From positions 9,734,001-9,798,000 of the forward strand of contig JAYKYS010000009.1 of assembly GCA_036924285.1 (NCBI GenBank): 64,000 nt of DNA, in the 5' to 3' direction. A program made the translations under genes and the position numbers. The notes below the pieces were generated by a model. That model saw only the letters and a list, made by a program, of their open reading frames with translations. It was not told the DNA's origin and ran no database searches. Position 1 is the stretch's first letter. Every line of letters begins with the position of its first letter. This DNA comes from Asterella californica. Taxonomy: Eukaryota > Streptophyta > Marchantiopsida > Marchantiales > Aytoniaceae. Below are positions 31,646-43,924 of this stretch, piece after piece.

Positions 31646-33972
31646 CTAGACTCTCTAAACTCCTGAGTAATCTTAGGCAGTGGACGGTCTCTCAAGCTAT
31701 CACGATTCCTTTCATGTTCTGCAGCAAAGGTCAAAAACTGAACAGCTCTTTTGCCGTCTCTACTACGTATCCTAGCATAGGCTGAACCATCATCCATAAC
31801 TCGTGTCTCCATTCTAACAGCAGTAATGTAAGGCTGTCCTAGAATGATAGGATAGGTTGACATGTCTTGCACAAAGAAATTCTGAACATCATTGATGTCA
31901 CCCACAGTTACCTTGATGTTGGGGCAAGCACCATAGAGTTCTCCCCGCTGGTTGTCGGCAGCACGGATAAGCCATCCATGGTCGGTGTCTATGGGCCACC
32001 TCTCACGCTTGTACAACTCCTTAGACATCAGATTAATCTCTGAGCCGTGATCAATCAATGCCACCACAGGTTCCTCTAGATCTCCCAGCTTCACTAAGGT
32101 CTTTGTGGTTGCTCTCGTCCAATGATTGTGAGAATAATGACTCTTCTGCGATGCTTCCACCTCATCTTCAAACCTCACGTGCTGATCTGATCTTCCCTCT
32201 GATACTTGAGAGCAATAACCAGCAATTTCATCTTCCTCATCCTCCGACAGTTTAGTCCCTAGAGCGTTCAGCGTAGCTGCTTCGCCTAGAATCTGACGTT
32301 TCCTCTTGATGATATCTATGATAACCTCATGGAACTCACGCTTTGCAAACCCAAGAATCTCACCCAAAGTAAACTCAACATTCCCATTCAAGATACGATT
32401 CTCTAACACCTGCTTCAGGTCTGTAGCAATCTCAATGTCAGACTGAAGTTTATATGCAGGCATCTTACCCTTCTCCTTGCTTCTCTCCTTCTCCTTTGGT
32501 GTTGTAGGTGGTAGATCCTCCATAGTCTCCTCCCGAGTAGGTGTTGTCTCCTGCCTTGCCTCTGGTCTAGCCCTTTCACTCCTTGTAGCAGGTCGTTTGG
32601 CTGTAGAAGCCTCACCTGCATCCTCTCTCCTGCGTTTTTCTTCTAGTAGAGCTTCATGCTGACTTCTTGCAACATAAGCATGCACTGACATAGTGTCCAC
32701 AGGGTCATTCCATCCTGTAGTTTCTCGAATTGAGTTGCCAACCCTCCGTAGCACATCCTTGTCTAACTCTGTTCTAGCTACGGATCGCACTACATCAGAC
32801 CACAACCCAGTAGTCTCTTTCTCTCTCTCCATTTCCACTTTCACTCCACACGTAGCAGCATTCACAAGAGAAACAGCATGTGATGCTGATATCTCATTCA
32901 CAAGTCTCTTCATACCACCCTTGCCAAAGTTGGTTCCCAACATCATCCCAGTCTCTCTCAGATGGATCTTACCATCTTTGAAGAAGATGAGATCCTTCCT
33001 CAATGCATCTGAAAACTCCCCACAATCTCTTCTTACATGGTCTAGGCTATCACACCATATACAACGATGAACAAAGCCTTCCCTCATCTGAGGTCTCTGC
33101 ATAGCAGGCTATACATTCTGCTCCTTCTCTTCTAACCTAGTGAGCTTAAGCTTAAGCTCCTTCATACCCTTAATCAACTCATCAAGCGGTGAGTCTTTCT
33201 CTCTAGCAATTACCAAAGCGGGCTTAGTAGGCAACTGCTTGACAGGAATTATCAGAGGTGTTGCTTCACTTACCACCACCTTGTCTCTTCTTCTCTGTCT
33301 CTTGGTCAGCAAAGAGACAGCCTCTTCAACCTCTTTCCAATCAGTCTTCAATCCTCTCTCCTCACTCTTGTCTTCCAGCAACAGCTCAAGCTTCTCCTGA
33401 ATAGTCACGTCCGCTGCTTGTAGGAAAAGCTCGGTCTTCTAAACCTCTAGTGTAAGCTTCTCTGTCCTAGAAAGCTGAGCATATTGACGATCAAACTCCC
33501 TTAACAACTCATTTACAGACAAACCTTTGTTAGGCTTCACCACCCACTCCAAGAATGTTCTCTTGGTCACCCTCTCTGAGTCTTCAGTGTAGTACTCCTC
33601 CTTCAAAGCTCGCATAAAGCTCTCCCAACTCTGTCCTTGCTGCTGCTTGAGCTCCTTCACACGTCCACGAATCTCAGGGACAACAGCAAGTTCAAAGTTC
33701 TCCACCATCTCGTTCTCAGGTACCTTGTTCACCTCCATCTCCCTAGCATAGTATCGCACATACTTGGAAATATATGTCCCCTTGAACTGATCCATCTGAT
33801 GCACCACAGATTGCAACGCCTTGGTTGCTAATACCTCCTTCCTCTCTGTGCTCTGCTGCTGCTGCTGCATAAACATGGAAAAGGCTTGGAACATCTTCAT
33901 CGTAGCAGCATCCAACTGAACAGGTTGTTGAGCAGCAGCAGCACCCCCACTTGATGATCCTTGGTTGGCCAT
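31597..33972 (-). pseudogene. A2 Gag-protease, two nonsense mutations
   Basis: It is collinear with A1 Gag-protease. In-frame stops lie at 33439-33441 (after 'KLTLEV') and 33109-33111 (after 'EKEQNV'). The zinc knuckle and the DHG protease motif downstream of both stops are intact. There is one extra Gln in the poly-Gln run near residue 40. Any product would be a truncated Gag core without zinc knuckle. Confidence 0.9.
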
Positions 33973-34048
33973 GATATCTGATCCTGCAACACTCTCAAGA
34001 AAACTCCCACCCTAGATGTTTCACGTCGAGTTCACCAAAAAGAGAGTA

Positions 34049-34424
34049 TGTCGGAGTGTAATCCGTCTACCTAGGAAAGCGCCGGGCTTCTGGCTGTGGT
34101 TGTTCACTCAAGAGGTTGGCTTTCAGGTTACAACATGGGCTATAAACACTCACACAGATGTGTAAGATCTAGTAATATACCTAGAAGGCGAAATTCAGGT
34201 CTAGTTGGCAGTAATAGGATCCGGCGGTGAACTTTGACACTCACGGAGAGGAAAACTATGAAGGTTAGACCTCTAAACTTCCCCTACATGCAAATGAGGT
34301 ACTACTGAATTCACAGACGAAATTTCAGCCTGAGATCAAATTCTGACACGGAGATATGAACGGAAAAGTTCTCAGCAAGAAAACTACAGCAATTTCTGGT
34401 ACCCTGATGGCTATTTCAACCTAA
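34049..34424 (-). repeat. Truncated 5' LTR of A2
   Basis: The first 376 plus-strand bases match 18103-18478, ending at 'ggctatttcaacct'. The remaining roughly 900 bp (U3 side) are missing. The next base already belongs to element C's RNase H-downstream coding sequence, so a deletion removed the end of A2 and part of C. Confidence 0.85.
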
Positions 34425-37400
34425 ACCAAAGGCCATTGCGAAATGAGAGATTACGTACCAATGGATCTCTCTCTTGTTGGCTGGTCCAACGTTGAGCCTG
34501 AGGATCATCTGGCAATGCTTGTCTGATTCGATCCAAAAGCTCTTCACTTGTGTCCTGAGTTGTTAACGCTTGGACATGTCTGCTTAACACATCCGCTGGA
34601 ATATTTTCCTTCCCTTTTTGATACAGCCATTCGATATCAAAACGTGCAAGTTCCACTTGCCACCTCTGCTGTTTGCGGGACAAACGGGGTTTACTCTGAA
34701 AGTATGTATTACCCTCGCAGTCCGTCACAACAGTAACCTTGCTTGGTAACAGATAATGCTCTCAACGCTTCAGACAATGAACAACTGCGAACATCTCCTG
34801 TTCATGAGCAGGCCATTTTGCCTCAGTCTCTGAGAACTTGTGACTTTTGTAAGCCACAAGATGCTTTCCTTGCATCAACACTCCTCCAATGACCCATTGA
34901 GAAGCATCTGTGTGAACCTCGAAAGGTTCTCTCATCTTTGGAAGAGCTAGCACGGGCATCTCTGTCAGTGCTTGTTTCAATCCTTGAAACGCTCTTTCAG
35001 CTGTTGGATTCCAAACAACCTTGGAAGCCTTGCGCAATAAGCCAAACAAAGGTGCGGCTTTATGCGCAAACTGATAAACAAAACGCCGAAAATATGTAGC
35101 TAATCCAAGAAAAGATCTGAGCTCATGAACACTCTCAGGTCTCTTCCATTCAACAATGGCTCGAATCTTAGCCTTGTTAGGATGAATACCTTGCGCATCG
35201 ATCAAACATCCTAGAAACACCACACTCTCTTGTCCAAAAGAGCACTTGCTCTTCTTGAGATAGAGTTGATGTTCTTCTAGGCGCTTAAACACCATTTCAA
35301 CATCTGCTAGATGCTGATCCCAAGTGGATGAGAAGATGATGATATCGTCTAAGTACACGATAACACTCTCATCCAAGAGATCTCTGAAGATCTCATTCAT
35401 CAACCTACAAAAAGTACCATGTGCATTGGACAATCCAAATGACAACACTGTATACTCAAACAAGCCATATCTCGTCCTTACAGCTGTCTTTTCTTCATCT
35501 CCTTCTTTGATCCGGATCTTATGATATCCAGAACGGAGATCCAATTTGGTGAAGTACTTTCCTGTGGCCAACCGATCGGTGGTTTCATCCATGAGAGGAA
35601 GAGGGTACTTGTTCTTGACAGTAACCTTATTAAGTGCACGGTAGTCTGCACACATGCGGATACCACTATCTTTCTTGGCCACGAACAACACCGGGGCAGC
35701 ATAAGGTGATATACTAGGTCGTAAGATGCCCTGAGTTACCAACTCTTTCAGCTGAGTCTTCAGCTCTGTCAGCTCATCAAACGACATGCGTCTTGATGGC
35801 ACTGCAGTAGGGATAGCCCCAGGAACCAAATCAATAGCATGATCCAAGGCTCTCCTCGGAGGAAGTCCTGTTGGTAACTGGTCCGGCATTATGTGAGAAT
35901 ACCTCTCAATCAATGCTTGCATATCAGGATGTATGGGAAGAGGCGTAACACGTTCTTCCTCATCCGTCTCCACCTTGGGTTTAAACATCACTGCAACCCA
36001 AGCTTCATCAACCAACTTGATCTGCTTTCCAAACTGTCTAGCTGTGCAGATCTGAAATGCCACCTTGGCTCGTTGGAACCTACGAACAGCATGGTTTGGC
36101 TCCTTGGGTCTTTCTTTGATGATCAAAGGATGTGGTTGACCCAAGCCCCATCGATCCATGACTATGACATTCTCTTCTTGAACATCTAGCTTGGCCTTGG
36201 TCTCTTGTAACCAAGACCAGGACAAGATACCCTCCATCGTGTCACCCAAGCTCATAACTAAAAACTCATGCTTCCTAGTTACCCCTCCAACAGTAATAGG
36301 AACACTCATGAGCTTTTCTGTAACGGTTGTGCTGCCTTGCACAAACCTTATCAACAACGGGCTCATGATCTTGGTTCTAGTCATCTCTAAGGTCTTGACC
36401 AGCTTTTCATCCAAGACATTCACATCTGCTCCAGTATCTATAAGCAAACAACACTGTTGGCTTCCTAGTTTCACTTCAATCCACGGCAGAAAATCCCCAT
36501 GTTCTACCAAATGCTCACCAGCACATACCTCTGCTTCAGTAGTCGCCTCAACTGGTTCTTCAACACTGGTTGTCTCTTCAGCTGTCAACCCGCGAACGTT
36601 GCTCGCTGTTGAACGTTGAGGACACTCACGAGCGATGTGATCATCTCGTCCGCATCGAAAACAGATGATCGTCCTTGAAGGTGTAGCACTGCTAGCTCCA
36701 CTGCTCCTAGCACCTGAAGTCGAAGCTTGGTTGGATCCTGCATTGGATGCATAAGATCCAGTAGGTCGTGTCTGAGTAAGACCACGAGTGACTCCTCGCT
36801 GCTGAGAGTCACGAGAAAATCCCCTTCCAGATGTACCAAATCTTCCACCACCACGCCCTCTACCACCTCTACTCTGAGAGGACGCTATCTGTCCTTGAGG
36901 ATTACGCCAAAATCCTCTACTAGGCTCGCCACCACTTGTTCCACGCTGAAACTTAGAAGGCTGCACGGTGTAATTACGTTCCCTAGTGTTCTCTGCTGCT
37001 TCCAGAAATGCAAACAAGTCTTGCATGTCCTCGGACTTGTGAAACATAACCCACCTATCAAACACACTAGCATAGAAACCCTGCAGACCTTTCTTCAAGT
37101 GAAACAGCAAGTCGGTGCGATCCACCATGTGCAAACGAGTAACCAACTCAGAAAATCGCTGGAGGTACTGTCTGATACTCCTTGTCTGTCTCAGATGAAT
37201 GAGCTCCAGTCGAAACTGTGTAGCTTCATCCACCGGTACCAGATGTCTTCTGAGTTCATCCTTCAGCTCCGACCAAGTGGACATAGGAGTTGTACCGTTC
37301 AAACTCCTCATCCGCTGTTGACCTCCATACCATTCCTTAGCCTCTCCTTCTAGTCTACTAACAGCATAGGTGAACCAGCTGCGCTCATCGAAGTTCTCCA

Positions 37401-37794
37401 AGTAATTCTCCATCTCAGTAACCCATAACTCAAACTTGGAAAAGCTTTTCTCACCATTAAAGGCCGATGGCGTTGCTGGTTCAGCCCACTTCACTTTCCG
37501 TTTGTGCCCTTCTTTAGCTGAGCTGCCTTCCGCAACATTCTCTTGCGCCTTCTGTGACCCATCTTCATTCTTATCTGCTTGAGTAGCATCAACTGCTCCT
37601 TCACCCAGCAATGCTAAATCCTTGACTTGCTCAGCTTGTGGTACAAGGACCTCTGCTTCTTTCTCCTGTGTCGCTTTTGCTTGAGCTAAATCCGCCTTAA
37701 GCACCTTGTTCTCAGCTTCCACTTGCTCAAGTCAGCCTTCCAACTTCTTTAGAAACGCCTGCATCTCGTCCATCCCAATCGGCACAGCTTCCAT
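34425..37794 (-). pseudogene. Element C Gag-Pol (single frame, two nonsense codons, truncated)
   Basis: The ATG at 37792-37794 opens one continuous frame for Gag, protease, RT and RNase H. Stops occur at 37732-37734 (codon 21) and 34762-34764 (TGA where a Trp would fit, in RNase H). Features in order: a coiled-coil-like acidic start, a Gag domain ('WYGGQQRM' region), CCHC knuckle 'CFRCGRDDHIAREC', protease 'LIDTGADVNVL', RT with 'YLDDI', RNase H 'VHTDASQWVIGG'. The frame runs into A2's LTR at 34424, so the integrase is lost. The single Gag-Pol frame and YLDD motif set it apart from the A family. Confidence 0.88.
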
Positions 37795-37830
37795 TGTCGC
37801 TGGTGTTCAACAAAGATTCAACTTGAACCT

Positions 37831-37844
37831 GCTCTGATACCCAA
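37831..37844 (-). promoter_or_regulatory. Element C primer-binding site (initiator-Met type)
   Basis: On the minus strand TTGGGTATCAGAGC follows the LTR end by one base. It matches the plant initiator-Met PBS TGGTATCAGAGC apart from one extra G. It fixes the LTR boundary at 37846. Confidence 0.75.
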
Positions 37845-37845
37845 C

Positions 37846-38745
37846 TGTAACGTTCGACCGCAGATCACAGAATCGAGCTGTCCGTCTCTAGCCAATGAAT
37901 CACCGAACGTGAACCTCCTGAAGACCTTTGTACTATATTTGTGTATCCAGATCCAGTTCGTTAAACTTTCCGCTAATAAACACCAAGGATTGGATAACCG
38001 TCGGACGGATTTGGAATAACTAACTAATCTTTGGCAGGCCTCTGCTACTAATCTCAAGTTTCAGAACACAGTGGAGACTATTCCAGGCTTGGGTTTGGTA
38101 AAATTTGGGCAGCGCTTCCGCTACTGGTGGTCAAGTTGGAATGCAATAAACCCTGAAGAGCCACAGCCAAGACTAGGAAGCCTAGTGGATGCTAGGAAGT
38201 AGGAAGGTACACAGAAATAGAGTCAACTCCACACCAGACGCTTCAATCCAACTTTGGCACTCAATCCAAGATTGCTTATCATATAACAAAGAAAATCACG
38301 GGCTCATTTACATTACACAGTGTTTTCTTGCTGACAAGGTCTCGGAAGAAATGCTCAGGTCGGCAATCCTTCCTGCTACTGGAATTCTCTGATGAGAATT
38401 CAACTTCGAAACTCCAATCTCTCCTGAAAACTTATCTTCAACTTGCATATGTTGATCTCTCACTCAATAACCAAATCATCAAAGTAATTGACTGATAAAC
38501 TCTCTATCACTCAGGTAACATAGTCTCTGCCCTCAGGCTCTGCAGATACAGTCCGTTTGCTACGTTTAGGGTTCTCTGCAAGCACGGTCTCTGTAAAGTA
38601 AAGTGTAAAACCAAGAAGTCTCTGGTCCTGCTCTCTGGTCCCGCTCGTACAGTGAAAAAGTGAAAAAGCCCCGGTTCTAGGGTTCGCGAACCCATTTAAC
38701 CCTTCTCCTTGAGCCTTCGCCGTTTCTTTGTAGCCGCCACGTGCA
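37846..38745 (-). repeat. 5' LTR of element C
   Basis: 900 bp; minus-strand start TGCACGTGGCGGC, end CGTTACA. The outer end shows the complete terminus that A2 interrupted in the other copy. The following five bases are ttata. Confidence 0.8.
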
Positions 38746-39839
38746 TTATAATCACTGCCCAATCAAGTCCGGTTATATTAAGTAAACGGCGTTACAAGTA
38801 GAGGAATTGTTGTGTTCACGACGAGAGCAATCCGTACGTATTTCCTCTGCCTCCGGATTACCTTCTGGACATGTACGTATCGAGGTTTCCTATTTATGGG
38901 GATATTTACTTGGTCATACCTCGCAGTTGGTATATTTTCTTGATCAGATCTGTGACTTTCTGAAATCACTTGGGCGCACCCATTGCAGTCGCCCGATCAA
39001 TCATCCTACGTGGAGGCCCTCGTTGCATTCAGCCTTCCACTGTGGCAATTAATCTTCCATCCTAGAAATCGCCGAGCTATCTACTACCGCATTGGCGGAC
39101 TCACTCCTTAAGTTTGCTGCCGAGTATGGTGTGGAAGCACATTATCGACTAATTCGCCAACCGGAAGTAGCGCACCTAAACCTAGTCGACGTCCAGACGT
39201 AATTCATAATGCTCTAAGTAAAAACACGTGTTTTATTCGCAACGGTGACATCGAGGTGATCGCTTTATGAACACGAATGAAGCACAGGTGACTTTTGTGT
39301 TGGTGTAAAATTATTTATTCCTTGATATGCACAAATGACGCTCTACATTATTTGTGATTACGTAAATTTTTTTATTTCTTTTATAGACACGAATGGTTTT
39401 AGCGTTACTTGTGCTGGTGTAAAATTATTTATTCCTTGATATGCACAAATGACACTCGGTGTGATTTGTGATGACGTAAATTTATTTACTCTTTTATGGA
39501 CAATAATGATGTCAATTGTGGTGATGTAAAATTATTTATTCTTCGGTATGCACAAATGACACCGAGGAGCCACTCGTCTTTGGTTTTTGCACACAATCAG
39601 TGAAGCACGGAATAATTGGAGCATGTACTTCTTCTAAACAGATGCAAAGCAATATTTCAGTCTCTGAACGAAGACTATCATAAAGATACCACCATAACTT
39701 TATTCAAAAATAATGTTGAAAGAATATCAATAACTTACAGTCAACTTCCTACTCGTCCATATCCAAGTGACCTCGATCAGAATCGTACTCCGACATGTTG
39801 TCCGAACCCATTGAATAGTACAACATATCATCCTTATTT
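38746..39839. other. No gene; contains a tandem repeat
   Basis: Outside element C, this stretch holds the repeat at 39301-39566 and otherwise no coding signal. It precedes the downstream end of the MuDR-like relic. Confidence 0.4.
39301..39566 (+). repeat. About 107-114-bp imperfect tandem repeat
   Basis: The block around 'tgtaaaattatttatt' followed by 'tatgcacaaatgac' recurs starting at 39301, 39415 and 39522. Within each unit a second weaker echo appears ('gtgattacgtaaattttttt'). Units have diverged by point changes and small indels. It is AT-rich and non-coding. Confidence 0.8.
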
Positions 39840-41600
39840 TTCTATGTCGGATCAAAGAGAACATGATTAACTTCATCATCCGGTTCCACATGTCAAATTT
39901 GTCTCCTGCATGTCCGAGCATTATGACCACTGCAGTCACATGCACTGCACACTTGAGCGGCTTTACTCGCAAGGACTCAGTTTCAAGCTCGATTTATAGA
40001 TGCACTAGCTGAACTTCATTATCATGCACAAGCTAAGTCAACATGCTCTCGTCTGCTCTCGTCTCCACGCCGACTACACCTATGTTTGTTGTACCGACGT
40101 TTCATTATTAAGGATTCTCATAATCCAGTGTCATCCTTTACTCACAGCTGCGGGAGGAGGATCACATCCAATCACTGGAGAAAGTTCTTGTAGCACAATG
40201 CAGGTCGAGTGCATGTAAATAAACGTCAAACTAGTCTGATACCAAATGCTATCGGTTGATGAAACATTCACCAAGCTCAATGTTTCAATGAATGACGTGA
40301 GCACAGGATCAACGCATCTTTTGAAACTCATGACAGGTGCATTTGGACCCCGAGTGCTATCTGACTCTAACCATAAAGTTATGTTTGTCGTTCATCCCTT
40401 GTACAGATGCTTCAGTAGTGCTTGACATGATACATTTCATTGTCTATGCTATCCTCTCATTTTCAGCCAGCCTTCTTTGCGCAAACTCAGTCAACAACCC
40501 TTACTACTCTGAAGCTCTAAGTGATGGTGTGAGAACTTATGCATCAGATAAAATCAGATATCACACATGATTCTGAAAGGAGAACCATACCAAATCCTCT
40601 TCAAACTAGCATTCATACTTTCAGTCAAATTGGTGTGGTTTTTCTATAACGAGGATGCAGAAATGCACATCTGGCATATCGTTAAGGAGGTATTAAGCGT
40701 CTTAACTTAACATCAATACTAACAAACTGAAACTCAGAAAACTAATATAAATTCAGAAATTGAAATTAGTCATGGGTTGGGAGAAAGTTGCACTCCTTGA
40801 ATAATGCCTTCCCACGCTTCTGAAATCAATTTTGCACATTCTTTCTCAGGTGATAAGTGCAGTGACAGTGTACAACATCAACAAATACTTCACGAATGGA
40901 AACTTCAAGTCTCTTTCGCCGATCTGATATGAGTATGTCTTCACAGTCATCGCATTGTCAATTGCTTCTCTTATCAACTTACAAAACCAACGCCATGTAT
41001 CTGTACTTTCTACCAATGCAACAGCAAATGCTAGAATTATAAACTTGTTTCCTCCGTCCAGAATTGAGGTCATGAGAATCTGACAAGGTATTTCTAGTTC
41101 TTGGTGCATCTATACCGATGGTCTTCTGACAGTAGAGGAGTACAAATCGGCATGCACTAGGGCAATGAATGCTCTGCAGAAAGTATTAGGACTACTATCT
41201 CAATTCTCCCAAGCCATTGTAGCTAGCATATCAATACTAGATATCTTTCGACATAATGTCGATATGTAGTAAAATGAAAATCCTTGTCCTTCATGCATCC
41301 AGTTCTTAGCATGCTCACGTCCACACCAGACATGCATATATGTTGTGCACTTGTTATACATGTTTCGGATCTCTTCTTGGAAGTTCCGGACAAGAATGCT
41401 AGGATCTACAGCAACTCTATTACTAAGCATTGTACCAAGGAACTTAGAGTGTGTGATAAATCCACACCAACACACAAGGTTAGTGGAACACGTATGATGA
41501 AGATCGCATACTGTAATCTTAATTCTCTCACATTGCTTCTCCATTTGAGCTCTAACTCTCCAAGAGCAACGGTTTAACACTTGCCCTTCTATCAGTCATG
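39840..41600 (-). pseudogene. MuDR-like (MULE) transposase relic
   Basis: Pieces of a MULE transposase appear in the right order, in several frames: a HTC segment and the N-terminal region 'VRNFQEEIRNMYNK' (about 41400), the catalytic-domain segment 'ILAFAVALVESTDTWRWF' (about 41000), an 'H-C...H-L-R-K-N' segment (about 40850), 'LTESMNASLK' (about 40610), a SWIM-like Cys segment (about 40180), and a C-terminal knuckle 'CSACDCSGHNARTC' (about 39910-39955). Known MULE transposases end this way. Multiple stops and frameshifts make it dead. Terminal inverted repeats were not found. Confidence 0.7.
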
Positions 41601-41722
41601 CACTTCTATCATGGAACACAATCTGACAGACTGTGAGATATCGCATCCGCTCACCCGCTTTGTCATTAACACTTCTGTAGGAGCACGGAGGTTGTGATCC
41701 AAACTGCTCACATGTACTTCTG

Positions 41723-43911
41723 TTAACACTTGCAGACTTGCTGTTGTGGTCTTTGGTTGGTCTCCTCCGGTTCTGACATTGATTTTCTATGACCATTCTG
41801 GTTCAAATTATACTCCATGAAACTTCTCATGGCCGGCCTAGCTGGTAACTCATCTAGTCTAGCAGCCGCCGCTTGCCAAGTATCACTAGTAGCTGTCTTG
41901 ATCTTCGATTCCATGGACACATCTACCACCTCTTGCTGAACCACCTCAGCACTAGAGGTAACCACATCCTCGCTCTCACTGAGCGTGGCTGCCAACTGGA
42001 ACACAAGAGCCAAGCTGACTCCCAATGCCTTCATATCCGTGGCTGAAAATAGTGGGGCTCGCAAAACAGCTGTAGCTGCCCTCAACATCGGATTTGATGT
42101 CGCATCTAAAGACGTCGAAGGTTGACTCGCATTACTCCCACTCTTGGATGTCGATGTCTCCAACTCCACTACACCATCGGTAGGTCGTTTAAGAACCATA
42201 GAAGTGATCCTCAATGTCTCCGATAGAGTGAACGACTGAGGAAGCCTGACCTGTCTACCAGCCTCCCTGCGTTGTGGATCCAACTCCACTGACGCACCTC
42301 GTGGCTCAGAGATACGTACTGCACTCCGAGTCACTGTCGTAGATGTTTCAATCTGCGCCACACCAGCCATAAAGTCAAAGTCACCTCCTTCTCTTCCATA
42401 AGACGTGGAAGCTTCTGTTCCACCAGATCTCCGCTGAGCCATAGCCATACTAGCTATCATCTGCTCCAACTGCTCAATCTGAGCAACCATACCTGCTTCT
42501 GACGTCCTAGCAGGCAGTGGACCGACTGGTCCTCTTCCAGGTGCTGGACCTCTACCTCCAGCTCGATCACCACGGCCTCCTTGAGCTCCTCCCCCTCGTC
42601 CACGGTCAGCCTTCCCTTGTCGTAGCTCGGGGTGGAGATCAAAACAATGATCACTACTGTGACCTCGTCATCCGCAATGCTCACACTACCTAGGTATCGC
42701 TTGACATGTCCCAGATGTCTCATAACTATCTCTCCTTTGTGGACAATCCTCTGCTGATGAGGACCATCGCACGTCCAGCAAGGACCTGCTTGCTGCTCAC
42801 TAGAGAAGGACGGCATGGGCTTCTGCCCACCAGATCCTCCAGCACCTCCATGAGATCGTGAGTGCTCAGCACGATCCTTACTCCCACCACCACCATGCTG
42901 TTGCGCAGCCTGTGATCCTCGAGAAGAGGAGGTCGTCCTATGTGATGCGTCCATGTTGAACCCAGCAGTCACCACCTTCTCCTCTACCATGTTGAGTTCA
43001 ATCCGCTCAGCCAAACCAAAGACAACCGCCAATGTCGGAGCGGTGTCTCTAAGGAGCGTGGCATCTCTGACTCTCCTACGCAGCTCCCGGTCTAGCATCC
43101 TATACCAGAACTGGACTATCTGTGCTTCTATCGCTCCTTGGATAACACTGATTAATCGTCTCATGCGAGTAAACGCCTCGCGTAAGCTCTCTCTAGTCTT
43201 CCGCTGGAACTCTTGCAGACTCCTCAACTTGTTAGTCCGCACACCTTAATAGTTCTTCCTCAAACAGTGGAAGAACTGAACCACAGATTTAAACCTTGGT
43301 GGTATCCTGCTTACACTACCACCTGCTCCACTACTAGTGGACGCACCGTTGGTAGTAGGTACTCCGTCACCTGTGGATGTACCACTGCTACTGGCATTCG
43401 AACTAGTAAGTGCTACGCCTCTTGAAACTGCACCAGTAGTGATAGAAACGTAGTTGGGAGACCAATGTTGTCTCCACAACTCAATCTCAACAACATAGTC
43501 TCGTCTGAACTCGTGGTAATCGTCCATCGGACGTCCCTCCAAATGCTAAAACAAACCCTTTCACGTCATAAAAGATGTAAACAGTTGTGGGTTCCGCATC
43601 TGCTGCAAATCGCACCAACTGCCAAACTCTTGGATGAAGTCATCCAGCTCGATGATACCCACCGTACCCGAGTAACATCGAGGCCCCTACGTGACCTCAT
43701 AGATCTCGTCCATGTCCCACAGCAACGATGTGGTGACACTAGTCTCACCATCAGAAAACGCGCTGTCTGCGTCTGACTCGTCCTCTGGAACAACCAACGG
43801 CAATGGTGTAGGTAGTCGGTACCTCATCCCACTCCGTGTATACCCACTATCCGAGAAGTCCTCATCAGAACCTCCCGAGAACTCCGTGGTGATAGAATCT
43901 CGGGGACACAC
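41723..43911 (-). pseudogene. Element E: decayed retroelement Gag
   Basis: A long frame can be followed from 43911 with in-frame stops at 43687-43689, about 43557, about 43545 and 43246-43248. A frameshift near 42750 then carries it into the frame ending at 41723. Features: an acidic N-terminus ('DESDADSAFSDGE'), a Gag-like helical core ('SLQEFQRKTRESLREAF'), a Gly/Arg-rich region, and two CCHC-type knuckles, the first split by the frameshift ('CWTCDGPHQ' then 'DC'), the second after it ('CEHCG...HSSDHC' with a stop inside). The C-terminal 250 residues include a short coiled-coil ('QIEQLEQMIASM') and are otherwise unrecognised. Protease and RT are not visible nearby. Confidence 0.6.
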
Positions 43912-43924
43912 TCTCTAACGAGAA

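Larger units (their letters stand above)
18103..34424 (-). mobile_element. Element A2: decayed A-family Ty3/gypsy element, split by A1
   Basis: Minus-strand order: partial 5' LTR (34049-34424), gag-protease (31597-33972), pol interrupted at 29138/20432 by A1, end of pol at 19432, and 3' LTR (18103-19385). The overlapping part of its LTRs shows about 8 substitutions and one indel in 376 bp (about 2%). It carries three nonsense codons and at least two indels, so it is non-functional. Its left end abuts ACGT inside C's LTR; its right LTR is truncated against C's RNase H region. Confidence 0.85.
17206..38745 (-). mobile_element. Element C: Ty3/gypsy retrotransposon, host of the nest
   Basis: Two LTRs of about 900 bp (17206-18102 and 37846-38745) flank a minus-strand gag-pol and the nested elements A2 and A1. 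The LTRs differ at roughly 15 positions by eye (about 1.7%). The 5' LTR is followed by an initiator-Met-type PBS. The integrase region is missing, lost at the junction at 34424/34425. Outer flanks (cagta on the left, ttata on the right) do not match, so the element may have recombined with another copy. Confidence 0.7.

Noticed and set aside
36727..37353. 208-codon plus-strand frame
   Set aside because: Antisense to element C Gag, which has clear domain structure on the minus strand.
39301..39566. CRISPR-like array
   Set aside because: Units are contiguous, AT-rich and imperfect, without uniform spacers, in a eukaryotic repeat context.
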